Source: Streptomyces sp. NBC_01267
GTDB taxonomy: Bacteria; Actinomycetota; Actinomycetes; Streptomycetales; Streptomycetaceae
DNA: 64,000 nucleotides
Direction: 5' to 3'
NCBI RefSeq assembly: GCF_036241575.1
Contig: NZ_CP108455.1
Location: 372,001 to 436,000 of the forward strand
Under the pieces are notes generated by a model. It saw only the letters and a list, made by a program, of their open reading frames with translations. It searched no databases and was not told the origin of the DNA. Numbering within the stretch: the stretch's first letter is position 1; the number at the start of each line of letters is the position of its first letter. The translations under genes were made by a program, and so were the position numbers. Shown here piece after piece: positions 57,850-64,000 of this stretch.

Positions 57850-59127
57850 TCACTGGGATGTCTCGGCGCCTGCCTCGGCAACCGCTCCGTACTGCGCGGA
57901 GAAGTCGACGGGCAGCGAGACGGGGACGCGTGTCCAGGGCGAGGGGCGCCAGGCCACGTCCTCGGCGGGGATGCTGAGCCGCATGTCGGGCAGCAGGTGC
58001 AGCACGGTGTTGACCGCGGTACGGGTGATCAGCCGGGCGGGTACCTGGGCGGGGCATACGTGCGCACCTGAGGAGAACGCCAGATGCGCGCGGTTGCCGG
58101 GCTCCACGCCGCCGGTGGCCGACCGGACCGCGGGGTCGTCGTTGGCCGCTCCGATCCCGAGGATGAGGACGTCGCCGCGTCTGATCTGCTGGCCGCCGAG
58201 CTCGGTGTCGCGCAGCGCGTAGCGGGCCGGCATGTTGTTCATCGGCGGGTCACGCCACAGCGCCTCGTCCAGCGCGTCGTCCACTCCCAGCCGGCCACCG
58301 TGCATCCGGGCCGCGAAGCGCGGATCGGTGAGCATCAGCCGCAGGGTGTGGGAGATCCAGGCGGTGACCGTCTCGTTGCCCGCGGAGATCATCACCACCA
58401 TCGACTGGAGGTGTTCGGCCTCGTCCCGCAGGTTCGGGTGACGGAGCAGAGCGGTCGTCAGATCGTCCTTCGGCTCGTCACGGCGGGCCCGCAGGGTGTC
58501 CGCGAGGATCTCCTCGAAGTGACGGTTGCCGACCTGTGAGTCGTCGGCGCTGCCGAACAGCGCGATGAGCGCGCGCAGCAGTTCGCGTCCTTCACCGCTG
58601 TCCAGTCCGAACAGGGAGGCCAGGGAGAGCATCGGGATGATCGTGGCGTACTCGTTCACCAGGTCCGCGTGGCCGCGCCCGGAGAACTCGCCGATGAGTT
58701 TGGCGCACATGGCCTCGACCTGGCGCCGTGTTCTGCGCTGGTCGATCCGGGCGACTCCGTCGTCGAGCGGCTGGCGCAGTCTGCGGTGTTCGGGGCCGTC
58801 GGCCCCGATGACATTGGCCCGCCAGGCCATCATCGGGAGCAGGCCCGAGTCCGGCGAGACCACACCGTCGTCGAGGTCGCGCCAGTTCCGGGCGTCCCGG
58901 GAGTAGACCTGTTCCTGGCGGGTGATCGTCAGCAACTCGCGGTAGCCCATGACGAGCCAGGCGGGGACGCCGGGCTCCAGTTCCACCTTGGCGACGCTCC
59001 CCCACTGCTCACGCAGCCGGCGGTAGGCACCCTGTGGATCCTTGGAGCCGACCGCTTCGGCCAGCGGGAGCAGGCCGGTCGTGAGGCCGTGTGCCGGACA
59101 CGTCGCCGGAGGAAGGGGGTGGCTCAT
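57850..59127 (-). CDS. Cytochrome P450, CYP157-like, lacking the ExxR motif
   Basis: A 425-residue P450 from ATG 59127, whose start overlaps the GTPase stop (TGATG). The I-helix reads ISAGNETV. The K-helix reads DEALWRDPP (about 286-294): the residue three before the Arg is Ala, so the canonical ExxR Glu-Arg pair is missing or shifted. The heme loop is LAFSSGAHVCPAQVPARL with Cys358, also unusual because Pro-Ala follows the Cys in place of x-Gly. CYP157 enzymes from Streptomyces are known to lack ExxR and to sit in conservons with a CYP154 partner. So this is likely a real member and not a decayed gene. Confidence 0.8.
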   Translation of the reverse strand: MSHPLPPATCPAHGLTTGLLPLAEAVGSKDPQGAYRRLREQWGSVAKVELEPGVPAWLVMGYRELLTITRQEQVYSRDARNWRDLDDGVVSPDSGLLPMMAWRANVIGADGPEHRRLRQPLDDGVARIDQRRTRRQVEAMCAKLIGEFSGRGHADLVNEYATIIPMLSLASLFGLDSGEGRELLRALIALFGSADDSQVGNRHFEEILADTLRARRDEPKDDLTTALLRHPNLRDEAEHLQSMVVMISAGNETVTAWISHTLRLMLTDPRFAARMHGGRLGVDDALDEALWRDPPMNNMPARYALRDTELGGQQIRRGDVLILGIGAANDDPAVRSATGGVEPGNRAHLAFSSGAHVCPAQVPARLITRTAVNTVLHLLPDMRLSIPAEDVAWRPSPWTRVPVSLPVDFSAQYGAVAEAGAETSQ

Positions 59128-59732
59128 CAGACGTTCTCCGTCACACGCGCCGTGTCGGCGCTCATCACGTAGTGGACCAGGCTGATCAGGGCGTCGAGTG
59201 ACGAGGTCCGCTCGCGTGCGTCGCAGATCACCACGGGGGTGTCCGGCAGCAGATCGAGGGCCGTCCGCAGCTCTTCGGTGGAGTAGTACTCGCTGTCGGG
59301 GAACTGGTTGACCGCGACGGCGAACGGCAGCCCGCGGATCTCCAGTTGCTCCAGTACGTCGAAGCTGTCCTCGATCCTGCGGGTGTCGACGAGCACGAGC
59401 ACCCCGATGGCCCCTTCGGCCAGTCCCTCCCACAGGTCCCAGAACCGGCGCTGGCCGGGGGTCCCGAAAAGATAGAGGACCAGCCGGGAGGTGACGGTGA
59501 TCCGCCCGAAGTCCATCGCGACGGTCGTGGTGGTCTTCGTTCCCATTCCGGCGAGGTCGTCCACCCCGATGCTCGCCTGGGTCATCACCTCCTCGGTGCG
59601 CAGCGGCTCGATCTCGCTGACCGATCCGACCAGGGTGGTCTTCCCGACGCCGAAGGCGCCGACGACGAGGATCTTGACGGCCTGCTGGACGGTGTTGGCC
59701 AAATAGCGGTCAGCGGAGTCGGCGGAGACCAT
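59127..59732 (-). CDS. cvnD: Conservon small GTPase (CvnD type)
   Basis: The start is ATG 59732 with AGGAGG seven bases upstream. The 201-residue protein has a P-loop (ILVVGAFGVGKTTLVGSVSE), a switch segment LYLFGTPGQRRFWDLWEGLA (G3-like DxPGQ variant with Gly-Thr), and VAVNQFP (G4 NKxD-like, as NQF). It is of the MglA-like/Rab-like type found only in conservons. Its start is inside the end of the DUF742 gene (23-base overlap). It should switch in response to the sensor complex and signal to the P450s or other targets. Confidence 0.9.
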   Translation of the reverse strand: MVSADSADRYLANTVQQAVKILVVGAFGVGKTTLVGSVSEIEPLRTEEVMTQASIGVDDLAGMGTKTTTTVAMDFGRITVTSRLVLYLFGTPGQRRFWDLWEGLAEGAIGVLVLVDTRRIEDSFDVLEQLEIRGLPFAVAVNQFPDSEYYSTEELRTALDLLPDTPVVICDARERTSSLDALISLVHYVMSADTARVTENV

Positions 59733-60075
59733 CGAGTACCTCCTGGAGCAGTTGTCTGTCGGGCGGAACGGCCTGTGGGACACCGGAGCGCGCCGACAGA
59801 TGACCGCTGTCGACGAGATCGGACACCAGCACCTTGACCAGGCTGACCGGCAGTTGGAGGTGGGCGGCCGCCTCCACCAGGGAGAGCAGCCGCCGGCACA
59901 TCCGCATGAGGGCGCGTTCTTCCCGGGTGGCGGAGACGGGCAGGTCGCGTGGAGGGTCGACGGCGATGAGAAGTGTCTCGATACCGATGGTGTTACGGGT
60001 GGGACGGGAACGCCCCTTGCTGATCACATAGGGACGTAACGCCCGGTCCGCGTACTCCCCCTCCGGGTCGCTCAC
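59710..60075 (-). CDS. cvnC: Conservon DUF742 protein (CvnC type)
   Basis: A 121-residue cytoplasmic protein from GTG 60075, overlapping the roadblock gene stop (GTGA). It has the DUF742 pattern: RPYVISKGRSRPTR, IETLLIAVDPPRDLP, and a winged-helix-like second half (AAHLQLPVSLVKVLVSDLVD). In conservons it links the roadblock and GTPase to the kinase; its exact role is not settled. Confidence 0.9.
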   Translation of the reverse strand: MSDPEGEYADRALRPYVISKGRSRPTRNTIGIETLLIAVDPPRDLPVSATREERALMRMCRRLLSLVEAAAHLQLPVSLVKVLVSDLVDSGHLSARSGVPQAVPPDRQLLQEVLDGLRRLR

Positions 60076-60488
60076 AGAACGGAGCCCGGCCTCGGCGGGC
60101 TGCTCAGATTGGCGGCGCCGATCCTCATCACCTGGGCCTGCATCTGCCGGGCGACGAGCTTCGGGTCCACCACCGGGCCGGTCACCACGGCGAGATGGAC
60201 GTTGTCGGCGCTGCGCATGAACAGGAAGCCGCCGTTGAACTCGACCATCTGCTGGTGCACGGCGCCGCCCTCCTCCCCGAACTCCCGGCCGAGGCTGCGG
60301 CCCAGGGACTGCAGACCCGAGCAGTTCGCCGACAGCCGGTCGGCGGAGTCCCGGTCCATGCCCTCGGAGCTGACCAGAAGCAGGCCGTCGGCGCTGAAGA
60401 CGATCGCCTGTCGCACGCCCGGCACGGCGGCGACCTCCGAGATCATCCAGCCTCGCTGCTCCGGGTTCTCCACGTAACTCATGCTCAC
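60072..60488 (-). CDS. cvnB: Conservon roadblock/LC7 protein (CvnB type)
   Basis: A 138-residue protein. GTG 60488 overlaps the kinase stop (GTGA); ATG 60482 is an equally plausible start. It has the roadblock fold pattern: VPGVRQAIVFSADGLLLVSS, LSANCSGLQSLGRSLGREFG, FNGGFLFMRSADNVHLAVVT. Roadblock proteins act as GTPase regulators, and here it would contact the CvnD GTPase. Confidence 0.9.
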   Translation of the reverse strand: MSMSYVENPEQRGWMISEVAAVPGVRQAIVFSADGLLLVSSEGMDRDSADRLSANCSGLQSLGRSLGREFGEEGGAVHQQMVEFNGGFLFMRSADNVHLAVVTGPVVDPKLVARQMQAQVMRIGAANLSSPPRPGSVL

Positions 60489-62113
60489 GCCTGTCCTTCT
60501 ATGGAATCGGGGGTGTGGGGGGAAGATCCGTCCTCGCCGACGTGCGGTCCGGAGCGGGGGTCGGGCACCGAACGGCCGCCTTCGAAGAAGGCCTCCATCC
60601 AGTCACCCGCCTCGTCGGGTGTCGCCGACGACATGGCGGGGGCAGCGGTTTCTCCGGCCGTTCCGGTCCCGGGACGGAACTCGTCGCGGCGCGAACGCCG
60701 GCGCGGGAGCCGGCCGGCCCGCGAAGGGTCCGGCGCGGCGTGCCGGGCGTGGCCGGGGGCGTCGTCCGCCCCGGGCCCGGGGGCGGTGGTGTCCGGGGCG
60801 GGCCGGGGGGCGTGCTCCTCGCCGTACACCGTCGCCGGTGTACGGGAGGCCTGACCCGGTACGGTCGGCGCCGGGCCTGTTCCCTCCGTCGTTCCTGCCG
60901 TGGCCCCGGGCGGTGATGCGGGCGGCGGTACGACGAGGGAGCGGTCGGCGGAGCTGCCGGCCGGGGCGATCGTCTCCAGGACGTCCGTGGGGATCAGTAC
61001 GACGCCGCGAACACCTCCGTAGGGTGAGGGGCCCAAGTCGACGTGGAAGCCGTGGCGTTGGGCGAACCGGCCGACCACCGCGAAGCCGGTCTGCGGAATC
61101 TCACCGACGTCACCGACACCCAGCAGCCTGCGGCCCGAGGCGACTTCGCGTGCTTCGGCGAGCCGGTACTCGTCCAGACCCAGGCCGCCGTCGTCCACCT
61201 CGATGACGGCGCCGCGCTGCACGGTCCGCACCGTCACCGGGACCGCGGTGCTCGGCGGGGAGTACTCGGTCGCATTGGCGAGCAGCTCCGCCATCAGATG
61301 GATCAGCGGCTCGACGACGGGTGCGGCGATGCCCACGTCCGGGTCGCCGGACACCTCGATGCGGGTGTAGGCGACGATCCGTCCGGAGGCGGCCCGTACC
61401 GCGTCCACCAGGGCCAGCGGCATCTGCCACTGCTGGCCGGGCCACTCACCGCACAGCACCTTGAGGCTCTGGGCGTGACGGGCCTGCTGGGTGGCCGCGT
61501 GGTCCACCTGCATGGTGGATTCGAGCAGTTCGGCGTCGGTCGGATACCGGTCCGCCAGCCCCGTCACGGCGGCCTGGATCCGGTGGGCCGACGTCTGGAC
61601 GCGGCTGGCCAGTTCGACCAGGGCCAGTCGCTGCGACTCCTCGCGGTGTTCGACGGCTTCGTGCACCTCGGCCAGCAGCCGGTCCAGGAGTCCGGCCACG
61701 GTCTCGTCCAGCGGCCACCCGCCGGACAGCGGGCCCGGGTCCTGCCTGCCGTCGAGCGCGGCGGGCAGCCGCTCCTTGACGACGTGCTCGACCTCGGCCT
61801 GGATCAGGCTGTTCTGCTGCTGGGACCTGCGGCGCCATTCGGCGTCGAGGCGGGCCGTGTCGTCCGCGCGCTCCCCGGCGTCGCGCAGATGGCTCGCCGC
61901 CTCGGACCGGGCCTTTCCGTACTGCCCGCGCAGTCCGACCAGGAGCGCGAGATCCGACAGGGCGACCACTACGTAGATCACGACGGCTACGGGACCGCTG
62001 GTCGTGCCGGACACCAGCGGCGCCGCGAACACGAGGAACGTGAGGACCAGAGCCGTCGGCCAGAGGTACTGCGTCCGGCGTGGTGGGGGTACGGACGCGG
62101 AGGAACGGGCCAT
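60485..62113 (-). CDS. cvnA: Conservon sensor histidine-kinase-like protein (CvnA type)
   Basis: A 542-residue membrane protein from ATG 62113 (AAAGG upstream). Two membrane segments lie near residues 15-60 (ALVLTFLVFAAPL, VAVVIYVVVALSDLALLVGL) with only a short extracellular loop. A cytoplasmic coiled-coil and dimer region follows, then a HATPase with N-box MAELLANATEYS, G1 VDDGGLGL and G2-like QTGFAVVGRFA. The Pro/Gly-rich tail of about 150 residues is disordered. In conservons the kinase associates with the roadblock, DUF742 and GTPase proteins rather than a response regulator. Confidence 0.9.
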   Translation of the reverse strand: MARSSASVPPPRRTQYLWPTALVLTFLVFAAPLVSGTTSGPVAVVIYVVVALSDLALLVGLRGQYGKARSEAASHLRDAGERADDTARLDAEWRRRSQQQNSLIQAEVEHVVKERLPAALDGRQDPGPLSGGWPLDETVAGLLDRLLAEVHEAVEHREESQRLALVELASRVQTSAHRIQAAVTGLADRYPTDAELLESTMQVDHAATQQARHAQSLKVLCGEWPGQQWQMPLALVDAVRAASGRIVAYTRIEVSGDPDVGIAAPVVEPLIHLMAELLANATEYSPPSTAVPVTVRTVQRGAVIEVDDGGLGLDEYRLAEAREVASGRRLLGVGDVGEIPQTGFAVVGRFAQRHGFHVDLGPSPYGGVRGVVLIPTDVLETIAPAGSSADRSLVVPPPASPPGATAGTTEGTGPAPTVPGQASRTPATVYGEEHAPRPAPDTTAPGPGADDAPGHARHAAPDPSRAGRLPRRRSRRDEFRPGTGTAGETAAPAMSSATPDEAGDWMEAFFEGGRSVPDPRSGPHVGEDGSSPHTPDSIEGQA

Positions 62114-62479
62114 GAAGAACCTTTGAATCGGCTTCGAATTGGCTGGGAACCGCTGCTCAGTTGGGGAGAACAACGGCCCCCACGGGGGCACTACAACGCT
62201 ACGGCGCCGACGCATCCATCAGGAACAGACCTGGTACGGGCCTGCCCCGTCGGCACTCTGACAAGCTTTCACCCCGCACTACGGCTCATCTGTCCGTCTA
62301 CCGGACGGCTTAGCGAGATCGTATAGTCGCCTTGCATATCCCCAGAGCGCTTTTCAGCCACTCTTCGGTCCTTCGGTCACCTTGGGACGCGGGAGGCGAC
62401 GGCGCACCCGTCCGGCCCCCGGCTCTCCGGCAGTTACAGCTTGCGGGCCGCGCCGTGAGAAGTGCCGCCGGAACACACC
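62114..62479. promoter_or_regulatory. Region between phosphoketolase and conservon, likely conservon promoter
   Basis: No gene is visible. On the minus strand a TATACGAT-like -10 lies near 62317-62324, about 200 bases before the kinase start, with no firm -35. Two short GC palindromes (around 62175 and 62292) could act as terminators or operators. Confidence 0.35.
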
Positions 62480-64000
62480 TCAGGTCTCCAGAGGCAGCGG
62501 CTGCCAGGTCCAGTCGGCCACCTCGGGCAGGTCGGTGCCGTGTTCCCGGATCCAGGAGTGGTGCCGCAGCCGGGCGTCCTCCATCACCTGCCGGGTGTGC
62601 GTCGCGCGGACCGCGAGGCCCGGCACCCGGTCGATGACGTCCAGAACGAGCCGGTAGCGGTCCAGGTCGTTGCGTACCACCATGTCGAAGGGCGTGGTGG
62701 TCGTCCCCGATTCCTTGTACCCCCGCACGTGCAGGTTCCGGTGTCCGGCCTGGCGGTAGGCGAGGCGGTGGATGAGCCACGGGTAGCCGTGGTAGGCGAA
62801 GATCACCGGCTTGTCGCGGGTGAACAGCGCGTCGTACTGCCTGGCGGACAGTCCGTGCGGGTGCTCCGACTCGGGGAGCAGCCGGGCGAGGTCGACGACA
62901 TTGACGACGCGGACGGCGAGCTGCGGCAGATGACGGCGGAGCAACAGGGCGGCTGCCAGAACCTCCTGGGTCGGGACGTCACCCGCGCAGGCCAGCACGA
63001 CATCGGGTTCCTCGCCCTCCCGCTCGGTACCGGCCCACTCCCAGACGCCCGCCCCCCGCGCGCAGTGGGCCCGTGCCTCGTCCAGCGTGAGCCAGTCGAA
63101 GGTCGGCTGCTTCCCGGCGATGACCACATTGACGTAGTCACGGCTGTGCAGGACGTGTTCGGCCACCGAGAGCAGCGTGTTGGTGTCCGGCGGCAGGTAC
63201 ACCCGTACGACCTCGGGCGCCTTGTTGAGCACGTGGTCGACGAAGCCGGGGTCCTGGTGGGAGAAGCCGTTGTGGTCCTGGCGCCATACGTGCGAGGTGA
63301 GCAGGTAGTTGAGGGAGGCGATCGGGCGGCGCCAGGGCAGCGTGCGGGACACCTTCAGCCACTTGATGTGCTGGTTCACCATGGAGTCGACGATGTGCAC
63401 GAAGGCTTCGTAGCAGGAGAAGAGCCCGTGCCTGCCGGTGAGGAGATAGCCCTCCAGCCAGCCCTGGCAGGTGTGTTCGGACAGGATCTCCATCACGCGG
63501 CCGTGCCGGTCGAGGTTCTCGTCGACGTCGCTGGTCCGGGCCTGCCAGGCCTTTCCGGTGGCCCCGTACAGGGCCTGGAGCCGGTTGGAGGCCGTCTCGT
63601 CCGGGCCGACGACACGGAAGTCGCGGCGCTCCTTCGTGGCGTCCATGACCGCTTCCAGCAACTCCCCCAGGACCCGGGTCGGTTCGTGGAAGGTCGCGCC
63701 CGGCCGGTCGACCCGCACGGCGTACCCGTCCAGGGGCGGCACGGGGAGCCGGCGGAGCAGCAGTCCGCCGTTGGCGTACGGGGTGGCGCCGAGCCGACGG
63801 GCGCCGTCAGGGACGCAGGCCAGGACCTGCGGGCGGGGGCTGCCGTTGTCGTCGAACAGTTCCGCGGGCCGGTACGAACGCAGCCAGTCCTCCAACTGCC
63901 GGAGGTGTTGCGGGTTTTCGCGTACGTTCGGCAGCGGCACCTGGTGGGCGCGCCAGGTGCCTTCGACCGGCAGCCCGTCGACGCTCACCGGCCCGGTCCA
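62480..64000 (-). CDS. xfp: Phosphoketolase (xylulose-5-P/fructose-6-P), C-terminal part, cut by window edge
   Basis: The visible 506 residues are open to the window edge, so the N-terminal thiamine-diphosphate-binding part is missing. Conserved phosphoketolase segments are present: [20 protein letters not shown] [55 protein letters not shown] then [37 protein letters not shown] and [19 protein letters not shown] full protein would be about 790 residues. It cleaves ketose phosphates with phosphate to acetyl phosphate and an aldose phosphate, feeding central carbon flux. It reads toward the conservon with a 366-base gap. Confidence 0.93.
   Translation of the reverse strand, partial: WTGPVSVDGLPVEGTWRAHQVPLPNVRENPQHLRQLEDWLRSYRPAELFDDNGSPRPQVLACVPDGARRLGATPYANGGLLLRRLPVPPLDGYAVRVDRPGATFHEPTRVLGELLEAVMDATKERRDFRVVGPDETASNRLQALYGATGKAWQARTSDVDENLDRHGRVMEILSEHTCQGWLEGYLLTGRHGLFSCYEAFVHIVDSMVNQHIKWLKVSRTLPWRRPIASLNYLLTSHVWRQDHNGFSHQDPGFVDHVLNKAPEVVRVYLPPDTNTLLSVAEHVLHSRDYVNVVIAGKQPTFDWLTLDEARAHCARGAGVWEWAGTEREGEEPDVVLACAGDVPTQEVLAAALLLRRHLPQLAVRVVNVVDLARLLPESEHPHGLSARQYDALFTRDKPVIFAYHGYPWLIHRLAYRQAGHRNLHVRGYKESGTTTTPFDMVVRNDLDRYRLVLDVIDRVPGLAVRATHTRQVMEDARLRHHSWIREHGTDLPEVADWTWQPLPLET

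Noticed and set aside
54738..57977. Long plus-strand frame opposite the deaminase and first P450
   Set aside because: It spans two well-supported minus-strand genes and the gap between them, and shows no domain.
1..64000. Search for tRNA, rRNA and riboswitch structures
   Set aside because: I saw no cloverleaf, rRNA-like stretch or conserved riboswitch core; a covariance-model search would be the decisive test.

Overview
The window reads as a piece of a Streptomyces chromosome. G+C is very high with strongly G/C-biased third codon positions. GTG and TTG starts occur alongside ATG starts. Several marker loci are typical of the genus: a conservon (histidine kinase, roadblock, DUF742 and small GTPase) with a CYP154-like/CYP157-like P450 pair, a matB-type malonyl-CoA ligase beside a fused carboxyltransferase, twin chitinase-promoter boxes, and a large LAL/LuxR regulator. 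No rRNA, tRNA or CRISPR array was recognised.

Layout. 1-2.5 kb: end of a short-chain dehydrogenase, an HSL-type esterase and an atypical kinase-like protein. 2.9-9 kb: a secreted PGRP-type amidase converging on a secreted GH116-like glycosidase, which is translationally coupled to a secreted RbsD/FucU-like protein. 9.3-13.3 kb: matB, a fused biotin-dependent carboxyltransferase and a class A beta-lactamase with a twin-arginine leader. 13.27-19.45 kb: an accessory island bounded by 62-bp imperfect inverted repeats. It holds broken recombination genes (a serine recombinase, a Tn554-type integrase tail, Tn3 and IS5 transposase remnants) and a set of toxin-immunity-like genes (a frameshifted SMI1/KNR4 gene with an Lsr2-type tail, Imm21, a second SMI1/KNR4, DUF6882) with no toxin. 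19.4-28.2 kb: an isochorismatase-like hydrolase, a luciferase-like oxidoreductase, an FAD oxidoreductase, convergent GH18 and GH19 chitinases and a LAL regulator. 28.5-39.5 kb: an S53 protease with Kelch repeats, a beta-helix/PDZ exoprotein, an MFS symporter, an SxxK serine hydrolase and a second luciferase-like oxidoreductase. 39.6-51 kb: a six-gene unit (two permeases, two ATPases, a lipoprotein and GH35 beta-galactosidase) next to a twin-arginine-exported glycosidase-like protein of unknown family. 51-56.4 kb: a TetR-controlled TetX-like monooxygenase with two perfect-palindrome operators, two secreted beta-rich proteins and a secreted adenosine deaminase. 56.5-62.1 kb: the conservon with its two P450s. 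62.5-64 kb: a phosphoketolase cut by the window edge.

How it fits together. Much of the window is extracellular catabolism: chitin, peptidoglycan, protein, beta-glycosides and nucleosides. The most interesting link is a short pseudo-palindrome (ATAGATCYGATNNAT) that I find upstream of three glycan units: GH116/RbsD-like, the ABC/GH35 operon and the twin-arginine glycosidase-like gene. A degenerate copy lies upstream of the beta-helix gene. This suggests one unlinked regulator controlling a dispersed glycan-use regulon. The second interesting feature is the immunity-gene island. The third is the P450 beside the conservon GTPase, which lacks the normally universal ExxR motif.
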